Part shown: one piece after another, positions 1 to 8,241 of the stretch
Numbering within the stretch: the stretch's first letter is position 1
How the letters are laid out: the number at the start of each line of letters is the position of its first letter
Notes under the pieces: model-generated
Database searches by the model: none
Seen by the model: only the letters and a program-made list of their open reading frames with translations
What the model was told of the DNA's origin: nothing
Position numbers and translations under genes: made by a program
NCBI RefSeq assembly: GCF_965203655.1
Contig: NZ_CBDBDD010000004.1
Coordinates: forward strand, 285,125-349,124
Origin: Poriferisodalis sp965203655
GTDB lineage: Bacteria > Actinomycetota > Acidimicrobiia > Acidimicrobiales > Poriferisodalaceae
Length of the DNA: 64,000 bases
Reading direction: 5' to 3'

Positions 1-1
1 C

Positions 2-520
2 ACTGGGGTGGTCGGCGTGATCGGCCCGATCGAGGTCGGCGACGCCAAGCTCTACGTCGACGGCTTCGCAGCCGGCGTAGCTGCGCAGGACTCGTCGGTG
101 ACGACCAACATCGTGTACACCGACTCGTTCAGCGATGTGGCACTGGCGGCCGAAGCCGCCGAGGCTCACATCTCCAACGATGCCGATGTGCTGACGGGTT
201 CGGCGCAGATGGTCGTGGGTGCGACCGGTGTCGCCAACGAGCACGGCGTGGCGTGGTTCGGCACCCAGGCCAACCAGACGGCGCTCGGCGACAGCATCGT
301 GGTGGCTTCGCAGGTGTACCACTGGGAAGTGCTGCTCAACGAGATGATCGACAAGATCGAGAGCGGCACGCTCGGCGGCGAGGTGATGACTGCCACGCTT
401 GCCAACGGCGGCATCGTGATCGAGTTCAACGATGCCTATGGCCTCGACGCCGCGATCCAGGAGGCTGCTGAGGCAACCATCGCCGGCATAGCGGACGGCT
501 CGATCTCGACCGGCCAATAG
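2..520 (+). CDS. BMP-family ABC transporter substrate-binding protein (5' partial)
   Basis: C-terminal ~172 residues of a periplasmic/lipoprotein binding protein of the Bmp/Med (PBP1) family, which captures nucleosides or simple sugars for ABC import. The reading frame is open to the left edge (codons from base 2), so the signal peptide and N-terminal lobe are outside the window. Visible family features are the alternating beta-alpha pattern, a segment resembling the D-A-D-V-L-T-G-S-A-Q strand, and a late 'HWEVLLNEMIDKIESG' helix typical of the C-lobe. It is followed after 85 bp by a double-domain ATPase, the standard gene order of these importers. The permease genes are not to the right, so they are presumably upstream or elsewhere. 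Substrate cannot be assigned from this fragment. Confidence 0.8.
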   Translation, partial: TGVVGVIGPIEVGDAKLYVDGFAAGVAAQDSSVTTNIVYTDSFSDVALAAEAAEAHISNDADVLTGSAQMVVGATGVANEHGVAWFGTQANQTALGDSIVVASQVYHWEVLLNEMIDKIESGTLGGEVMTATLANGGIVIEFNDAYGLDAAIQEAAEATIAGIADGSISTGQ

Positions 521-605
521 CGAGCACGAGCAGCTTGAACGGCCACCACGGACCAGCTGAGCCAGCCGAGCGGCTCCCGCTCGTTTGATCGGCAGCATTC
601 CGCGG

Positions 606-2210
606 ATGGCCGAACCATCAGACATCACGGCGGCTGGGGTCACCGCGCTGGGCTCAGTCGAGGCTGAGTCGCAGGCGGGGGCCCCGGCGTCGCCGATGCT
701 GGAGATGACCGGCATCACCAAGCGGTTCCCCGGCGTTGTCGCAAACGAGGATGTCGATCTCACGGTGCTGCCGGGAGAGGTCCACACGCTGCTGGGCGAG
801 AATGGCGCCGGCAAGAGCACGCTGGTGAAGATCCTCTACGGCTTGTACCGCCAGGACGAGGGTGAGGTCAAGATCAACGGCGAGCCGGTCGAGATTGCCT
901 CGCCGGCAGCAGCGATCACTCACGGCATCGGGATGATCCACCAGCACTTCATGCTGGTGCCGACCTTGACCGTGGCTGAGAACGTCGCCCTGGGGTTGCA
1001 CAGCCGACGGGGCCTGGCCGACATGGGGCCGGTGCGCGAACGACTCATGGAGGTCTCCGATCGCCATGGGCTAGCGATCGATCCCGACGCCTACATCTGG
1101 CAGCTGGCCGTAGGAGAGCGACAGCGGGCGGAGATCCTCAAAGCCCTGTACCGCGAAGCGCAGCTGCTGGTGCTCGACGAGCCGACCGCTGTGCTCACGC
1201 CGCCCGAAGTCGAGGACCTGTTCGCGACGCTGCGATCGCTGACCGACGAAGGCCGCGGTCTCATCTTCATCTCCCACAAGCTCGCCGAGGTCATGGACAT
1301 CTCGGATCAGATCACCGTGCTGCGCGACGGGCGCGTAGTCGGTCGCACGACGCCGTCGGAGACTTCACGCGAGGGTCTGGCGTCGATGATGGTGGGACGG
1401 GAGGTGCGACTGGGTCGTGACGTGCCCGACCAGGACACTGGTGTCGACCGTCTGGCCGTCGATGCACTGCGCGTGCGAGGCGATCGGGGGAATCTTGCGC
1501 TGGAGGACTTCTCGGTGCAGGTGGCTGCCGGCGAGATCGTGGGCATCGCCGGCGTTTCGGGCAACGGGCAGCGGGAGCTGGCCGAGGCGATCTTCGGCCT
1601 GCGGCCGATTGAGGGCGGCCGGGTGGAAGTCGCCGGTCGACCCATCGCGACCCCGACGCCCAAGTCGGTGCGCCGCCGTGGCGTGGCCTTCGTGCCCGAG
1701 GAGCGCATGCGCCACGGTGCGGTAGGCGAGCTCAACGTCTCGGAGAATCTGATGCTGGTCGAGTACGAGCATCGGCCGTATGTACGCGCCGGGCTCCTGC
1801 AGTTCGGAGCTATCGCCGAGCGGTGCAAAGACTTGGTGCGGCGATTCACGGTCAAGACACCGTCGATCACCACCCAGACGTCGCACCTGTCGGGCGGCAA
1901 CATCCAGAAGGTGGTGATCGCGCGTGAGTTCTCGTCCGATGCCGAAGTGCTGATCGTGGCCCAGCCCACACGCGGCATCGATATCGGGGCAGCCGAGTAC
2001 GTGCACGAGCGTCTGCTCTCCAAGCGTGCTGCCGGTGCCGCAATCCTGCTCATCACCGAAGATCTCGACGAAGCACTCCAGATGTCCGACCGCGTGGTCG
2101 TGCTGTACGAAGGGCGGGCCATGTGCAACTTGCCTCGCGCTGAGGCGACCACCGACCGCGTGGGGCTGCTCATGACCGGTGTCAGCGAGGATGCCCCCGC
2201 TCCCTCCTGA
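606..2210 (+). CDS. Sugar/nucleoside-type ABC transporter ATP-binding protein, two ABC domains
   Basis: 534-residue ATPase with tandem nucleotide-binding domains, as in the MglA/RbsA/YufO group that powers BMP-dependent uptake at the inner face of the membrane. The first domain has an intact Walker A (GENGAGKST, about residues 64-72) and Walker B (LLVLDEP), but its signature is the atypical LAVGERQR. The second domain has a degenerate Walker A (GVSGNGQRE) and a good LSGGNIQK signature. Paired canonical and degenerate sites are normal for this family. I chose ATG at 606; an in-frame TTG at 585 would add seven residues. The neighbour upstream is the matching binding protein. The gene ends convergently against the ring-hydroxylating oxygenase genes, so the permeases are not in this segment. 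Confidence 0.9.
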   Translation: MAEPSDITAAGVTALGSVEAESQAGAPASPMLEMTGITKRFPGVVANEDVDLTVLPGEVHTLLGENGAGKSTLVKILYGLYRQDEGEVKINGEPVEIASPAAAITHGIGMIHQHFMLVPTLTVAENVALGLHSRRGLADMGPVRERLMEVSDRHGLAIDPDAYIWQLAVGERQRAEILKALYREAQLLVLDEPTAVLTPPEVEDLFATLRSLTDEGRGLIFISHKLAEVMDISDQITVLRDGRVVGRTTPSETSREGLASMMVGREVRLGRDVPDQDTGVDRLAVDALRVRGDRGNLALEDFSVQVAAGEIVGIAGVSGNGQRELAEAIFGLRPIEGGRVEVAGRPIATPTPKSVRRRGVAFVPEERMRHGAVGELNVSENLMLVEYEHRPYVRAGLLQFGAIAERCKDLVRRFTVKTPSITTQTSHLSGGNIQKVVIAREFSSDAEVLIVAQPTRGIDIGAAEYVHERLLSKRAAGAAILLITEDLDEALQMSDRVVVLYEGRAMCNLPRAEATTDRVGLLMTGVSEDAPAPS

Positions 2211-2264
2211 GGCCACATCGCTGGACGACAGGTCGCCTCGGGCCGGGTCGAAGCGACCGAGGGT

Positions 2265-2759
2265 CTAGATGATGCAGGGCAGGTTGGGCAGCGGCGATGT
2301 GGAGTTGACCAGCTCCACCTTCTTGGCTGCCATGCGCAGACCGTCGGGCGTGCGCCGCAGGCGGTGTGTCGCCCGGCCCGCCCATAGGCGCAGGTGCCCG
2401 GTTGCCTGCACGGCGTGCTCGTAGAGCACGAAGTTGCTGCCAACCTCGAACTCATCGCCTTCCGCGCTCAGGATCTCGATGTTCGACACCACTCGGCGCA
2501 TCGATGACGGCGGGTCCTGTGCGTGATGAACGCCGGTGGCGAGCTGCCGGATACGGGTGCCCAGGCGGGCCCGGTTGTCGTTGATGTAGCTGACCCGGGT
2601 GCCGGGCTCGTAGTCACCCGGGCCGAACGGCACCCAGTAGTGCATGTCGTCGGTGACCAGTGCTTCCCACTCGTCGTAGCGGGATTCGTCCGCGAGCCGA
2701 GCTTCGAGATACACGAACGCCTCGATGTCGTGACGCGTTGGTTCGTCGACGGTTGCCAT
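2265..2759 (-). CDS. Aromatic-ring-hydroxylating dioxygenase, beta subunit
   Basis: 164-residue SnoaL/NTF2-fold protein of the small-subunit family of Rieske ring-hydroxylating oxygenases. It plays a structural role in the alpha3beta3 enzyme that adds O2 to an aromatic or related substrate. Family traits seen: the N-terminal helix with 'FVYLEARLADESRYDEWEAL', the 'YWVPFGP' strand, and the conserved 'NDNRARLGTRIRQL' helix. It starts 9 bp after the alpha subunit stop, so the two are almost certainly cotranscribed and made in stoichiometric amounts. No substrate can be inferred from the beta subunit. Confidence 0.88.
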   Translation of the reverse strand: MATVDEPTRHDIEAFVYLEARLADESRYDEWEALVTDDMHYWVPFGPGDYEPGTRVSYINDNRARLGTRIRQLATGVHHAQDPPSSMRRVVSNIEILSAEGDEFEVGSNFVLYEHAVQATGHLRLWAGRATHRLRRTPDGLRMAAKKVELVNSTSPLPNLPCII

Positions 2760-2768
2760 CGCCGTCGC

Positions 2769-4079
2769 TCAGGCGTGGCCGTTTGGACTGTCGACCGCGA
2801 CGCGGGCCATGACGTCGCGGTAGTGGTGCCAGAAGCCGCGATTGGTGGTCTCGTCGGTGATGTCGCTCCAGCGCTGGCCGTGCTCGACGTGCTCGCGTTC
2901 GATACCGCGGCTGAGGTCCGCCCAGCCGTCGTCGCCGGCAGCGGCCCCTTCGAAAGCCCGGTGCATCCGTTCGGCGATCACCGCGTCGTCGGTCAGGAAG
3001 AACGAGGCGGGGCCCATCGCCGCCTCGGACTGCAGCACGAGCCGCTGGTTGACGCTCTCATCGGTGCCCTCGACCAGCAGGGGAGTGTGATGGTGCACCG
3101 TGACCCCCGGTGCGACCGGTTCGATCCGGGCGATGTTCATCTCCGCCAGGAACAGGTTCGGGAACACGAGCGCGTGCGGCGGGCCGTCCCACATGATCGT
3201 CTTGGCCCGGTCAGCCCCGTAGGCCCGCTCGAGCGCATCGCAGTAGTCGGCAACCTTGTCGCGCTTGGTGCCGAGCCACGCCAGCTCGGTGGAGTAGCTG
3301 CGGCGGAAGTCGAGCTCGACATGGCCTCCGTCGTAGGCACGTGTGACCGACGCTGAGGCATCCTCGCCAGTCATCACGATCTCGTCGTAGTAGGTGTCGG
3401 GCACCGCACGCGCCATCGAGGCATGGGTGAAGTTGAGGTGATAGCCGTCGTTGTCGCTCTCGGGCCACATCTTCCAGTTCGAGTCGATCCGCTGGCCGAT
3501 CCAGCCGGCCGAGAGGCGGACCCTGCCGGTGGGCGACATATTCGAGGTGCGATCGATGAGATCTGTGCCGCCTGCGCCGAGATGATCGCTGAGCGGTCCG
3601 GCGGTGCCACTGCGATTGGCGAACACGAACCCCCGGTAGTCGTCGACCTGGCCGGGCCGGTCGAGCCCCAGATCGGCGGTGTCCTTGTGGAAGCCCTTGG
3701 GCCCGGGAACGCCGAGCAGCGTGCCGTCGAGGTCGTAGGTCCAGCCGTGATAGGCGCAGCGGAAGTTGCGGTTGTTGCCGTCGTTCTGCGGGCAGAGCGT
3801 GGTGCCGCGGTGCGCGCAGCGATTTGCCACGACGCTGATCGCACCGTCACGGTTGCGCACCATGAGCACCGGCTCAGTGCCGAGGCGCCGGGAGACCCAG
3901 TCGCCGACCTCGGGAACCTCCGATTCGTGGCCCACGAAGACCCAGCCGTCGGTGAAGATGCGCTGCATCTCGTCGGCGAACACCGTGGGATCGGTGTAGA
4001 GGCTGCCGTGGATGCGGTCGTCCTGCACGAGGTATCGGTATTCGTTCGATGCCGTCGAGTTCTGCACGGTCAGTGCCAT
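2769..4079 (-). CDS. Rieske aromatic-ring-hydroxylating dioxygenase, alpha subunit
   Basis: 436-residue catalytic subunit of a Rieske non-haem iron oxygenase. The N-terminal Rieske domain has the [2Fe-2S] ligands C88/H90 and C108/H111 (C-A-H x17 C-A-Y-H). The C-terminal domain has the mononuclear iron motif D211-x2-H214-x4-H219 within 'NDGYHLNFTH'. Length is normal for the family. The start ATG at 4079 is preceded by a strong GAGGGGG ribosome site. Its beta subunit follows at 9 bp and a PhyH-type dioxygenase lies 62 bp upstream on the same strand, giving a three-gene unit. No ferredoxin or reductase gene is adjacent, so electrons must come from a partner encoded elsewhere. Confidence 0.92.
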   Translation of the reverse strand: MALTVQNSTASNEYRYLVQDDRIHGSLYTDPTVFADEMQRIFTDGWVFVGHESEVPEVGDWVSRRLGTEPVLMVRNRDGAISVVANRCAHRGTTLCPQNDGNNRNFRCAYHGWTYDLDGTLLGVPGPKGFHKDTADLGLDRPGQVDDYRGFVFANRSGTAGPLSDHLGAGGTDLIDRTSNMSPTGRVRLSAGWIGQRIDSNWKMWPESDNDGYHLNFTHASMARAVPDTYYDEIVMTGEDASASVTRAYDGGHVELDFRRSYSTELAWLGTKRDKVADYCDALERAYGADRAKTIMWDGPPHALVFPNLFLAEMNIARIEPVAPGVTVHHHTPLLVEGTDESVNQRLVLQSEAAMGPASFFLTDDAVIAERMHRAFEGAAAGDDGWADLSRGIEREHVEHGQRWSDITDETTNRGFWHHYRDVMARVAVDSPNGHA

Positions 4080-4141
4080 CGCTGTTCCCCCTCGGTGTCA
4101 TCGAACGCTAGGCGCTCACGCCCAGTGGCCACTGATACCAG

Positions 4142-4978
4142 CTAAATGCCGGGTGTGCGGTAGCCGTCGCGCCGCCACAGGATGGGGAAGTGGTTCTCGT
4201 CCATCTCGTCGTCGGCGAGCCGCGCATAGCGGGCGTAGATCGGGCCGTTGCCCTCGCCGAAGCCAGCCCGGTCGAACCGGGCCTCGCTGGAGGCGCAGTG
4301 CAGTACGAGCGCACGCCGGTGCCGATCGGACTCATTCGGCCCCGACCCGTGCCAAGTCCAGCCGTGATGGAACGATCCGCCCCCGGCGGGAACTTCCACC
4401 GGCGCGATGTCGAGTTCCGCGCTCGCGGTGTCGGCCGCAGCCGTGACGGTGGCCCGGTAATCCTCGGGCGCATGGAACTCGCCCATCTGGTCGCCGCTGC
4501 TGGGCCACCGGTGCGATCCCCGTGCGATCTCCATCGTGCCGCCGCCGGCCACCGTGTCGTCGAGTGCGATCCAGCACGAGAACATCTCGGTCGGCCTGTA
4601 CCAGGCCAGGTAGGCGTTGTCTCGATGGAAACCGACAGAACGGGCGCCGGGAGGCTTCCACAGCACGTTGTCCTGGATGATGCGGGCGCCAGGCCAGCCG
4701 GCCAGCGTGGCCACGGCCTCGCCGAACCTGGCGTCGAGCACCGTCGAGGCAATCAGCCGGTCAGCCTTCCAACCGTTGCAGATCTGCCGTGTCAGCGTCA
4801 GATCGTCGCGGCCCGAGAGCCAGTTGACCTCATCTGGGGAAATGCCGGTCTCGAAGTCGCCGCAGAACAGCCGCTCGAACCGCTCCCTGAGCGGCTCGAT
4901 CAGCTCGGGGTCGATCAGCGAATCAACCGTGACGAAGCCATCGGCGTTGAACGACTCCACATCGCCGGCCGTGAGCAT
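4142..4978 (-). CDS. Phytanoyl-CoA dioxygenase (PhyH) family protein
   Basis: 278-residue Fe(II)/2-oxoglutarate-dependent hydroxylase family member. The iron-binding HxD is H118/D120 in 'VGFHRDNAYLAW'. The distal part carries the conserved 'FHHGWTWHGSGPNESDRHRR' segment, with the third iron ligand (probably H210) and the arginine that binds 2-oxoglutarate. Family members hydroxylate small metabolites or acyl-CoAs; the substrate here is unknown. It is the first gene of the minus-strand group that continues with the Rieske alpha and beta subunits, so it probably acts in the same oxidative pathway. It is divergent from the nitroreductase gene, with the shared promoter region at 4979-5045. Confidence 0.88.
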   Translation of the reverse strand: MLTAGDVESFNADGFVTVDSLIDPELIEPLRERFERLFCGDFETGISPDEVNWLSGRDDLTLTRQICNGWKADRLIASTVLDARFGEAVATLAGWPGARIIQDNVLWKPPGARSVGFHRDNAYLAWYRPTEMFSCWIALDDTVAGGGTMEIARGSHRWPSSGDQMGEFHAPEDYRATVTAAADTASAELDIAPVEVPAGGGSFHHGWTWHGSGPNESDRHRRALVLHCASSEARFDRAGFGEGNGPIYARYARLADDEMDENHFPILWRRDGYRTPGI

Positions 4979-5045
4979 CTTCCCAAGCTAGTTCCGGCAC
5001 GTCGCCGTACTCTCGAAGGGCGCATCACGAAGGGATCGAAGTGAC

Positions 5046-5951
5046 ATGACGGCTGAGCCGGCCTTTGCACCGGGCACGCCCGGATACCAGGCGATCGTGG
5101 ATCACGCGCTGATGACGACGCGGGGCGTCCGTCAGCGCCTCGACTTCGACCGGGAAGTTGATGATCAGGTCATCCTCGACTGCATCGATGTGGCCGAACA
5201 GGCACCGACGGGAGGCAACAACGGCAGCCGCCGGTGGATGATCATCAGGGATCAGCAGACCAAGGATCGGATGGCCGAGCTGTACCTGTCGGCCGGCGTC
5301 GATTGGGTCATCGAGACAGCGAAGCGCCTGGAAGGCAGCGGTCACCAGAACGAACGGCTGATGGCGGGCGCACGTCACCTCGGCGAGAACATCGCCAGGA
5401 CGCCGGCGCTCGTCATCCCGACGATTCTCGGGTGCCATGACGGGAGCGGACGGCCCGGGCTGTTCGACTCGGTGATCCAGTCGGCCTGGAGCTTCATGGT
5501 CGCGCTGCGGAGCAGGGGCCTGGGGACCGTCTGGACCACGATGTACCTCAACGAGGCGCCCGCGGTCGCCGAACTGCTGGAACTGCCAGACCACGTGACC
5601 CAGATCTGCCTGTTCCCGGTGGCCTATACGATCGGCACCGAATTCAAACCGACGTCGCGGCGCTACCCGGCCTCCGACATCGCCTACTTCGACCGTTATG
5701 GGCGTACCAAGACGCCCACCGGGCCGGGCGTCGTGGATGAGGTCGATCTCAAGGCCAAGCCTGACGCCGTTCGGACCGCCATCGAATCGCTCGACACGCC
5801 TTCCGAGCGCTGGCGTTTCGACGTCGAGCAGGTGCCCGGCGGCAGTCGGTTGCGCCTGCACGCCCCGGTCGATTCTGGCGGCGACCCATCGGCGACGCTG
5901 GCCGAGGTGCGACAAACGCTCGACGCGCTGGCTCAGCAGTTCAAGAGCTAG
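5046..5951 (+). CDS. Nitroreductase family flavoprotein
   Basis: 301-residue protein with the FMN-binding nitroreductase fold in about residues 10-220: 'MTTRGVRQRLDFDREV' is the family's N-terminal R-x-S/R-x-R-x-F signature, followed by 'APTGGNNGSRRW' for FMN phosphate binding and 'RSRGLGTVWTT' in the C-terminal half. Family members reduce nitroaromatics, quinones or enones with NAD(P)H. A ~75-residue C-terminal extension ('VDEVDLKAKPDAVRTAIES' onward) is not part of the usual ~220-residue fold and looks like a small alpha/beta tail of unknown role. It is transcribed alone and converges with the acyl-CoA dehydrogenase gene across a paired-hairpin intergenic region. Confidence 0.85.
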   Translation: MTAEPAFAPGTPGYQAIVDHALMTTRGVRQRLDFDREVDDQVILDCIDVAEQAPTGGNNGSRRWMIIRDQQTKDRMAELYLSAGVDWVIETAKRLEGSGHQNERLMAGARHLGENIARTPALVIPTILGCHDGSGRPGLFDSVIQSAWSFMVALRSRGLGTVWTTMYLNEAPAVAELLELPDHVTQICLFPVAYTIGTEFKPTSRRYPASDIAYFDRYGRTKTPTGPGVVDEVDLKAKPDAVRTAIESLDTPSERWRFDVEQVPGGSRLRLHAPVDSGGDPSATLAEVRQTLDALAQQFKS

Positions 5952-5965
5952 CTCATCCGCCGTAT

Positions 5966-6032
5966 CTGATGTTCAGGATGTCCTAAGACATCCGCTGTGC
6001 CTGATGTTCAGGATGTCTTACGACATCCTGAA
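5966..6032. terminator. Tandem palindromes between convergent genes (likely bidirectional terminator)
   Basis: A 17-base sequence (CTGATGTTCAGGATGTC) occurs at 5966-5982 and again at 6001-6017, each starting a palindrome. The first is GGATGTC-CTAA-GACATCC (7-bp arms, 5976-5993). The second is TTCAGGATGTC-TTAC-GACATCCTGAA (11-bp perfect arms, 6007-6032), and the acyl-CoA dehydrogenase stop codon sits in its loop. Position between two convergent genes suggests a bidirectional transcription stop. There is no U tract, so termination would not be classically intrinsic. Confidence 0.5.
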
Positions 6033-7256
6033 GTCGGGGTCGTGGCGGCGGAGCTCGCGGCGGGCGATGGTCATCTTGTGGACCTCGTCGGGGCCGTCGG
6101 CGATCCGCAGCGTCCGCATCTGGGCGTACATCTCGGCCAGCGGGAAGAACTGGGTGACGCCGCCGGCGCCGTGCACCTGGATGGCCCGATCGATGATCTT
6201 CAGCGCCATGTTGGGCACCACCACCTTGATGCCGGAGATCTCCTGCGCGGCGGCCTTGTTGCCGATGGTGTCCATCAGATGTGCCACATGCAGCACATAC
6301 TCGCGGGCCTGGTCGATCTCGATGCGAGCCTCGGCGATCCAGTCCTGGATGAGGCCTTGCTGGGCAACCGACTTGCCGAAAGTATGGCGTTCGAGCGCCC
6401 GCTTGCACATGTACTCGAGTGCCCGTTCGGCCACGCCGATGGAGCGCATGCAGTGGTGGATGCGGCCGGGGCCGAGGCGCGCCTGGCTGATGGCGAAGCC
6501 CTCGCCCTCGCCTCCCAGGATGTGGTCCTCGGGCACACGCACGTTCTCGTACACCAGCTCGGGGTGACCGCCCCGGTGGTGGTAGCCGAACACCAGCGGG
6601 TCGCGCTCCACCGTGATGCCCTCGGCGTCGCGGGGCACCACGATCATCGACTGCTGGCGATGGCGCGGCCCGTCGGGGTCGTTCTTGCCCATCACGATGA
6701 GCACCTTGCACTCGGGCCGCAGCGCGTTCGAGGAGAACCACTTGCGCCCGTTCAGGACGTACTCGTCGCCGTCCTTGTCGATCCGCAGGCGGATGTTGGA
6801 GGCATCCGAGCTGGCGACCTCCGGCTCGGTCATGGAAAAGGTTGAGCGGAACTCTCCCTCCAGCAGCGGTGCCAGATACTGCTGCTTGACCCGCTCGGAG
6901 CCGTACAGGTTCAGGATCTCCATGTTGCCGGTGTCAGGCGCCGCGCAGTTCAGCGCTTCGGAGCTGAACGACACCTTGCCGAGCTCTTCGGAGATCGGTG
7001 AGTAGTCGAGGTTGGAGAGCTTGGTGCCGGGGGCCTGCGGGTCGAGGTGGGGGATGAACAGGTTCCACAGGCCACGCTCGCGTGCCGCCGCCTTGAGCTT
7101 CTCCATGATCGCCGGGGTGGCGTGCACTTGCCCGGCGGCTACGAGCTCTTCGTACTGCTCGTTGTACTCCTCCTCGTTGGGATAGATGTGGTCGTCCATG
7201 AACGACTTGACGGCCTCCTGCATCTCGAGGCCCTTGTCGGTGTAGGCGTGCGCCAT
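6018..7256 (-). CDS. Acyl-CoA dehydrogenase family protein
   Basis: 412-residue FAD enzyme of the long acyl-CoA dehydrogenase clade (ACAD10/11-like), which introduces alpha-beta unsaturation into acyl-CoA substrates and passes electrons to ETF. Visible: the N-terminal helical domain 'EEYNEQYEELVAAG', the middle beta domain 'FSMTEPEVASSDASNI' that contacts FAD and substrate, and the C-terminal helices 'HTFGKSVAQQGLIQDWIAEARIEID' and 'QVHGAGGVTQFFPLAEMYAQ'. Length and motif order are normal. The last codons and the stop lie inside an 11-bp inverted repeat. It stands alone on the minus strand; its pathway could be fatty, branched or alicyclic acid oxidation. Confidence 0.9.
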   Translation of the reverse strand: MAHAYTDKGLEMQEAVKSFMDDHIYPNEEEYNEQYEELVAAGQVHATPAIMEKLKAAARERGLWNLFIPHLDPQAPGTKLSNLDYSPISEELGKVSFSSEALNCAAPDTGNMEILNLYGSERVKQQYLAPLLEGEFRSTFSMTEPEVASSDASNIRLRIDKDGDEYVLNGRKWFSSNALRPECKVLIVMGKNDPDGPRHRQQSMIVVPRDAEGITVERDPLVFGYHHRGGHPELVYENVRVPEDHILGGEGEGFAISQARLGPGRIHHCMRSIGVAERALEYMCKRALERHTFGKSVAQQGLIQDWIAEARIEIDQAREYVLHVAHLMDTIGNKAAAQEISGIKVVVPNMALKIIDRAIQVHGAGGVTQFFPLAEMYAQMRTLRIADGPDEVHKMTIARRELRRHDPDFRMS

Positions 7257-7403
7257 GTCGGTGCTCCCATTTCGTCGGTGAGGTGGGGCTAGCTCGGCAC
7301 CCTGCTGTGAGCGGGCGCCACTGCGCCCCGAAAGCTAGCCCGCGGACGTACGACGTTTCAGTGCCGCGGCAGGTGGCGAACCTTGCCGTCGATCACTGCC
7401 GGC

Positions 7404-8195
7404 TCAGACGTGTGTGCCGACGCCGCCGTCGATCGTCAGGCAGGTGCCATTGATGTAGTTGGCCGCACTCGACGCCAGGAAGACCACGCCGGCTGCGACC
7501 TCCTCCGCCGTGCCGTATCGCCCTTGGGGCACGCCGGTGGAGTTCTGGGCGAAGATCGCCTCGGCGTCGGTGTTGTTCGCTTCGGCGATCTCGGCGGCCG
7601 CCCGTTCCCACATGTCGGTGCGGATGAGCCCGGGGATGACGGTGTTGGTGAGCACGTTGTCGGCGCCGTACTTGCCCGCCAGCGCCTTGGCGGTGGCCAC
7701 CATGGCCGCCTTGGTGGCGGCGTAGTCGATGAGCGCTGCGTTGGGGGAGAATGCAGCGCCGGTCGCGATCATGATGACCCGGCCCCATTTCTGCTTGCGC
7801 ATGTGTGGCAGGCAGAACCGCGTGCAGCGCACGGCCGACATGAGGTTGAGCTGGTGCAGGTCAGTCCAGTCGTCGTCGGACATGTACAGGAAGTTGCGCG
7901 ACGGTGAGGCACCCACGTTGTTGACGAGGATGTCCGCGGGCCCCACCTCGGCCGTGGCGGCCTCCAGAAATGCCTGCGTGGCGTCGGCATCGGACATGTC
8001 CGCGGTGTAGCCCCGGGCCGAACCCGAACCCGACTGGGGCGAGTAGGCAGCCAAGGCGTCTACCGCCTCGGTGCCGCGGGCACAGAACGCCACGGTGGCA
8101 CCGTGGTCGGCGAGCAGCCTGACCGACGCCTCGCCGATGCCCTTGCTGGCGCCGGTGACCAGCGCCGTACGTCCGGTCAGGTCCAAATCGAGCAT
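7404..8195 (-). CDS. SDR family oxidoreductase
   Basis: 263-residue classical short-chain dehydrogenase with NAD(P)-binding TGASKGIG near residue 14, NNVG at the end of beta-4, and the active-site tyrosine and lysine in 'DYAATKAAM'. It ends with the usual 'INGTCLTIDGG' C-terminal segment. It is expected to oxidise or reduce a hydroxyl/keto group; the substrate is not evident. It is preceded at 46 bp by an SsuD-like flavin enzyme on the same strand, so the two may be cotranscribed. Confidence 0.9.
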   Translation of the reverse strand: MLDLDLTGRTALVTGASKGIGEASVRLLADHGATVAFCARGTEAVDALAAYSPQSGSGSARGYTADMSDADATQAFLEAATAEVGPADILVNNVGASPSRNFLYMSDDDWTDLHQLNLMSAVRCTRFCLPHMRKQKWGRVIMIATGAAFSPNAALIDYAATKAAMVATAKALAGKYGADNVLTNTVIPGLIRTDMWERAAAEIAEANNTDAEAIFAQNSTGVPQGRYGTAEEVAAGVVFLASSAANYINGTCLTIDGGVGTHV

Positions 8196-8241
8196 GGTCT
8201 TCTCCCATCGGTGACATCGCCAATGAGGGCGATTCAGTGTG

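Noticed and set aside
1307..2455. 382-residue minus-strand open frame across the ABC ATPase
   Set aside because: Antisense to a conserved ATPase, low-complexity serine/arginine/proline content, and it overlaps the oxygenase beta gene as well.
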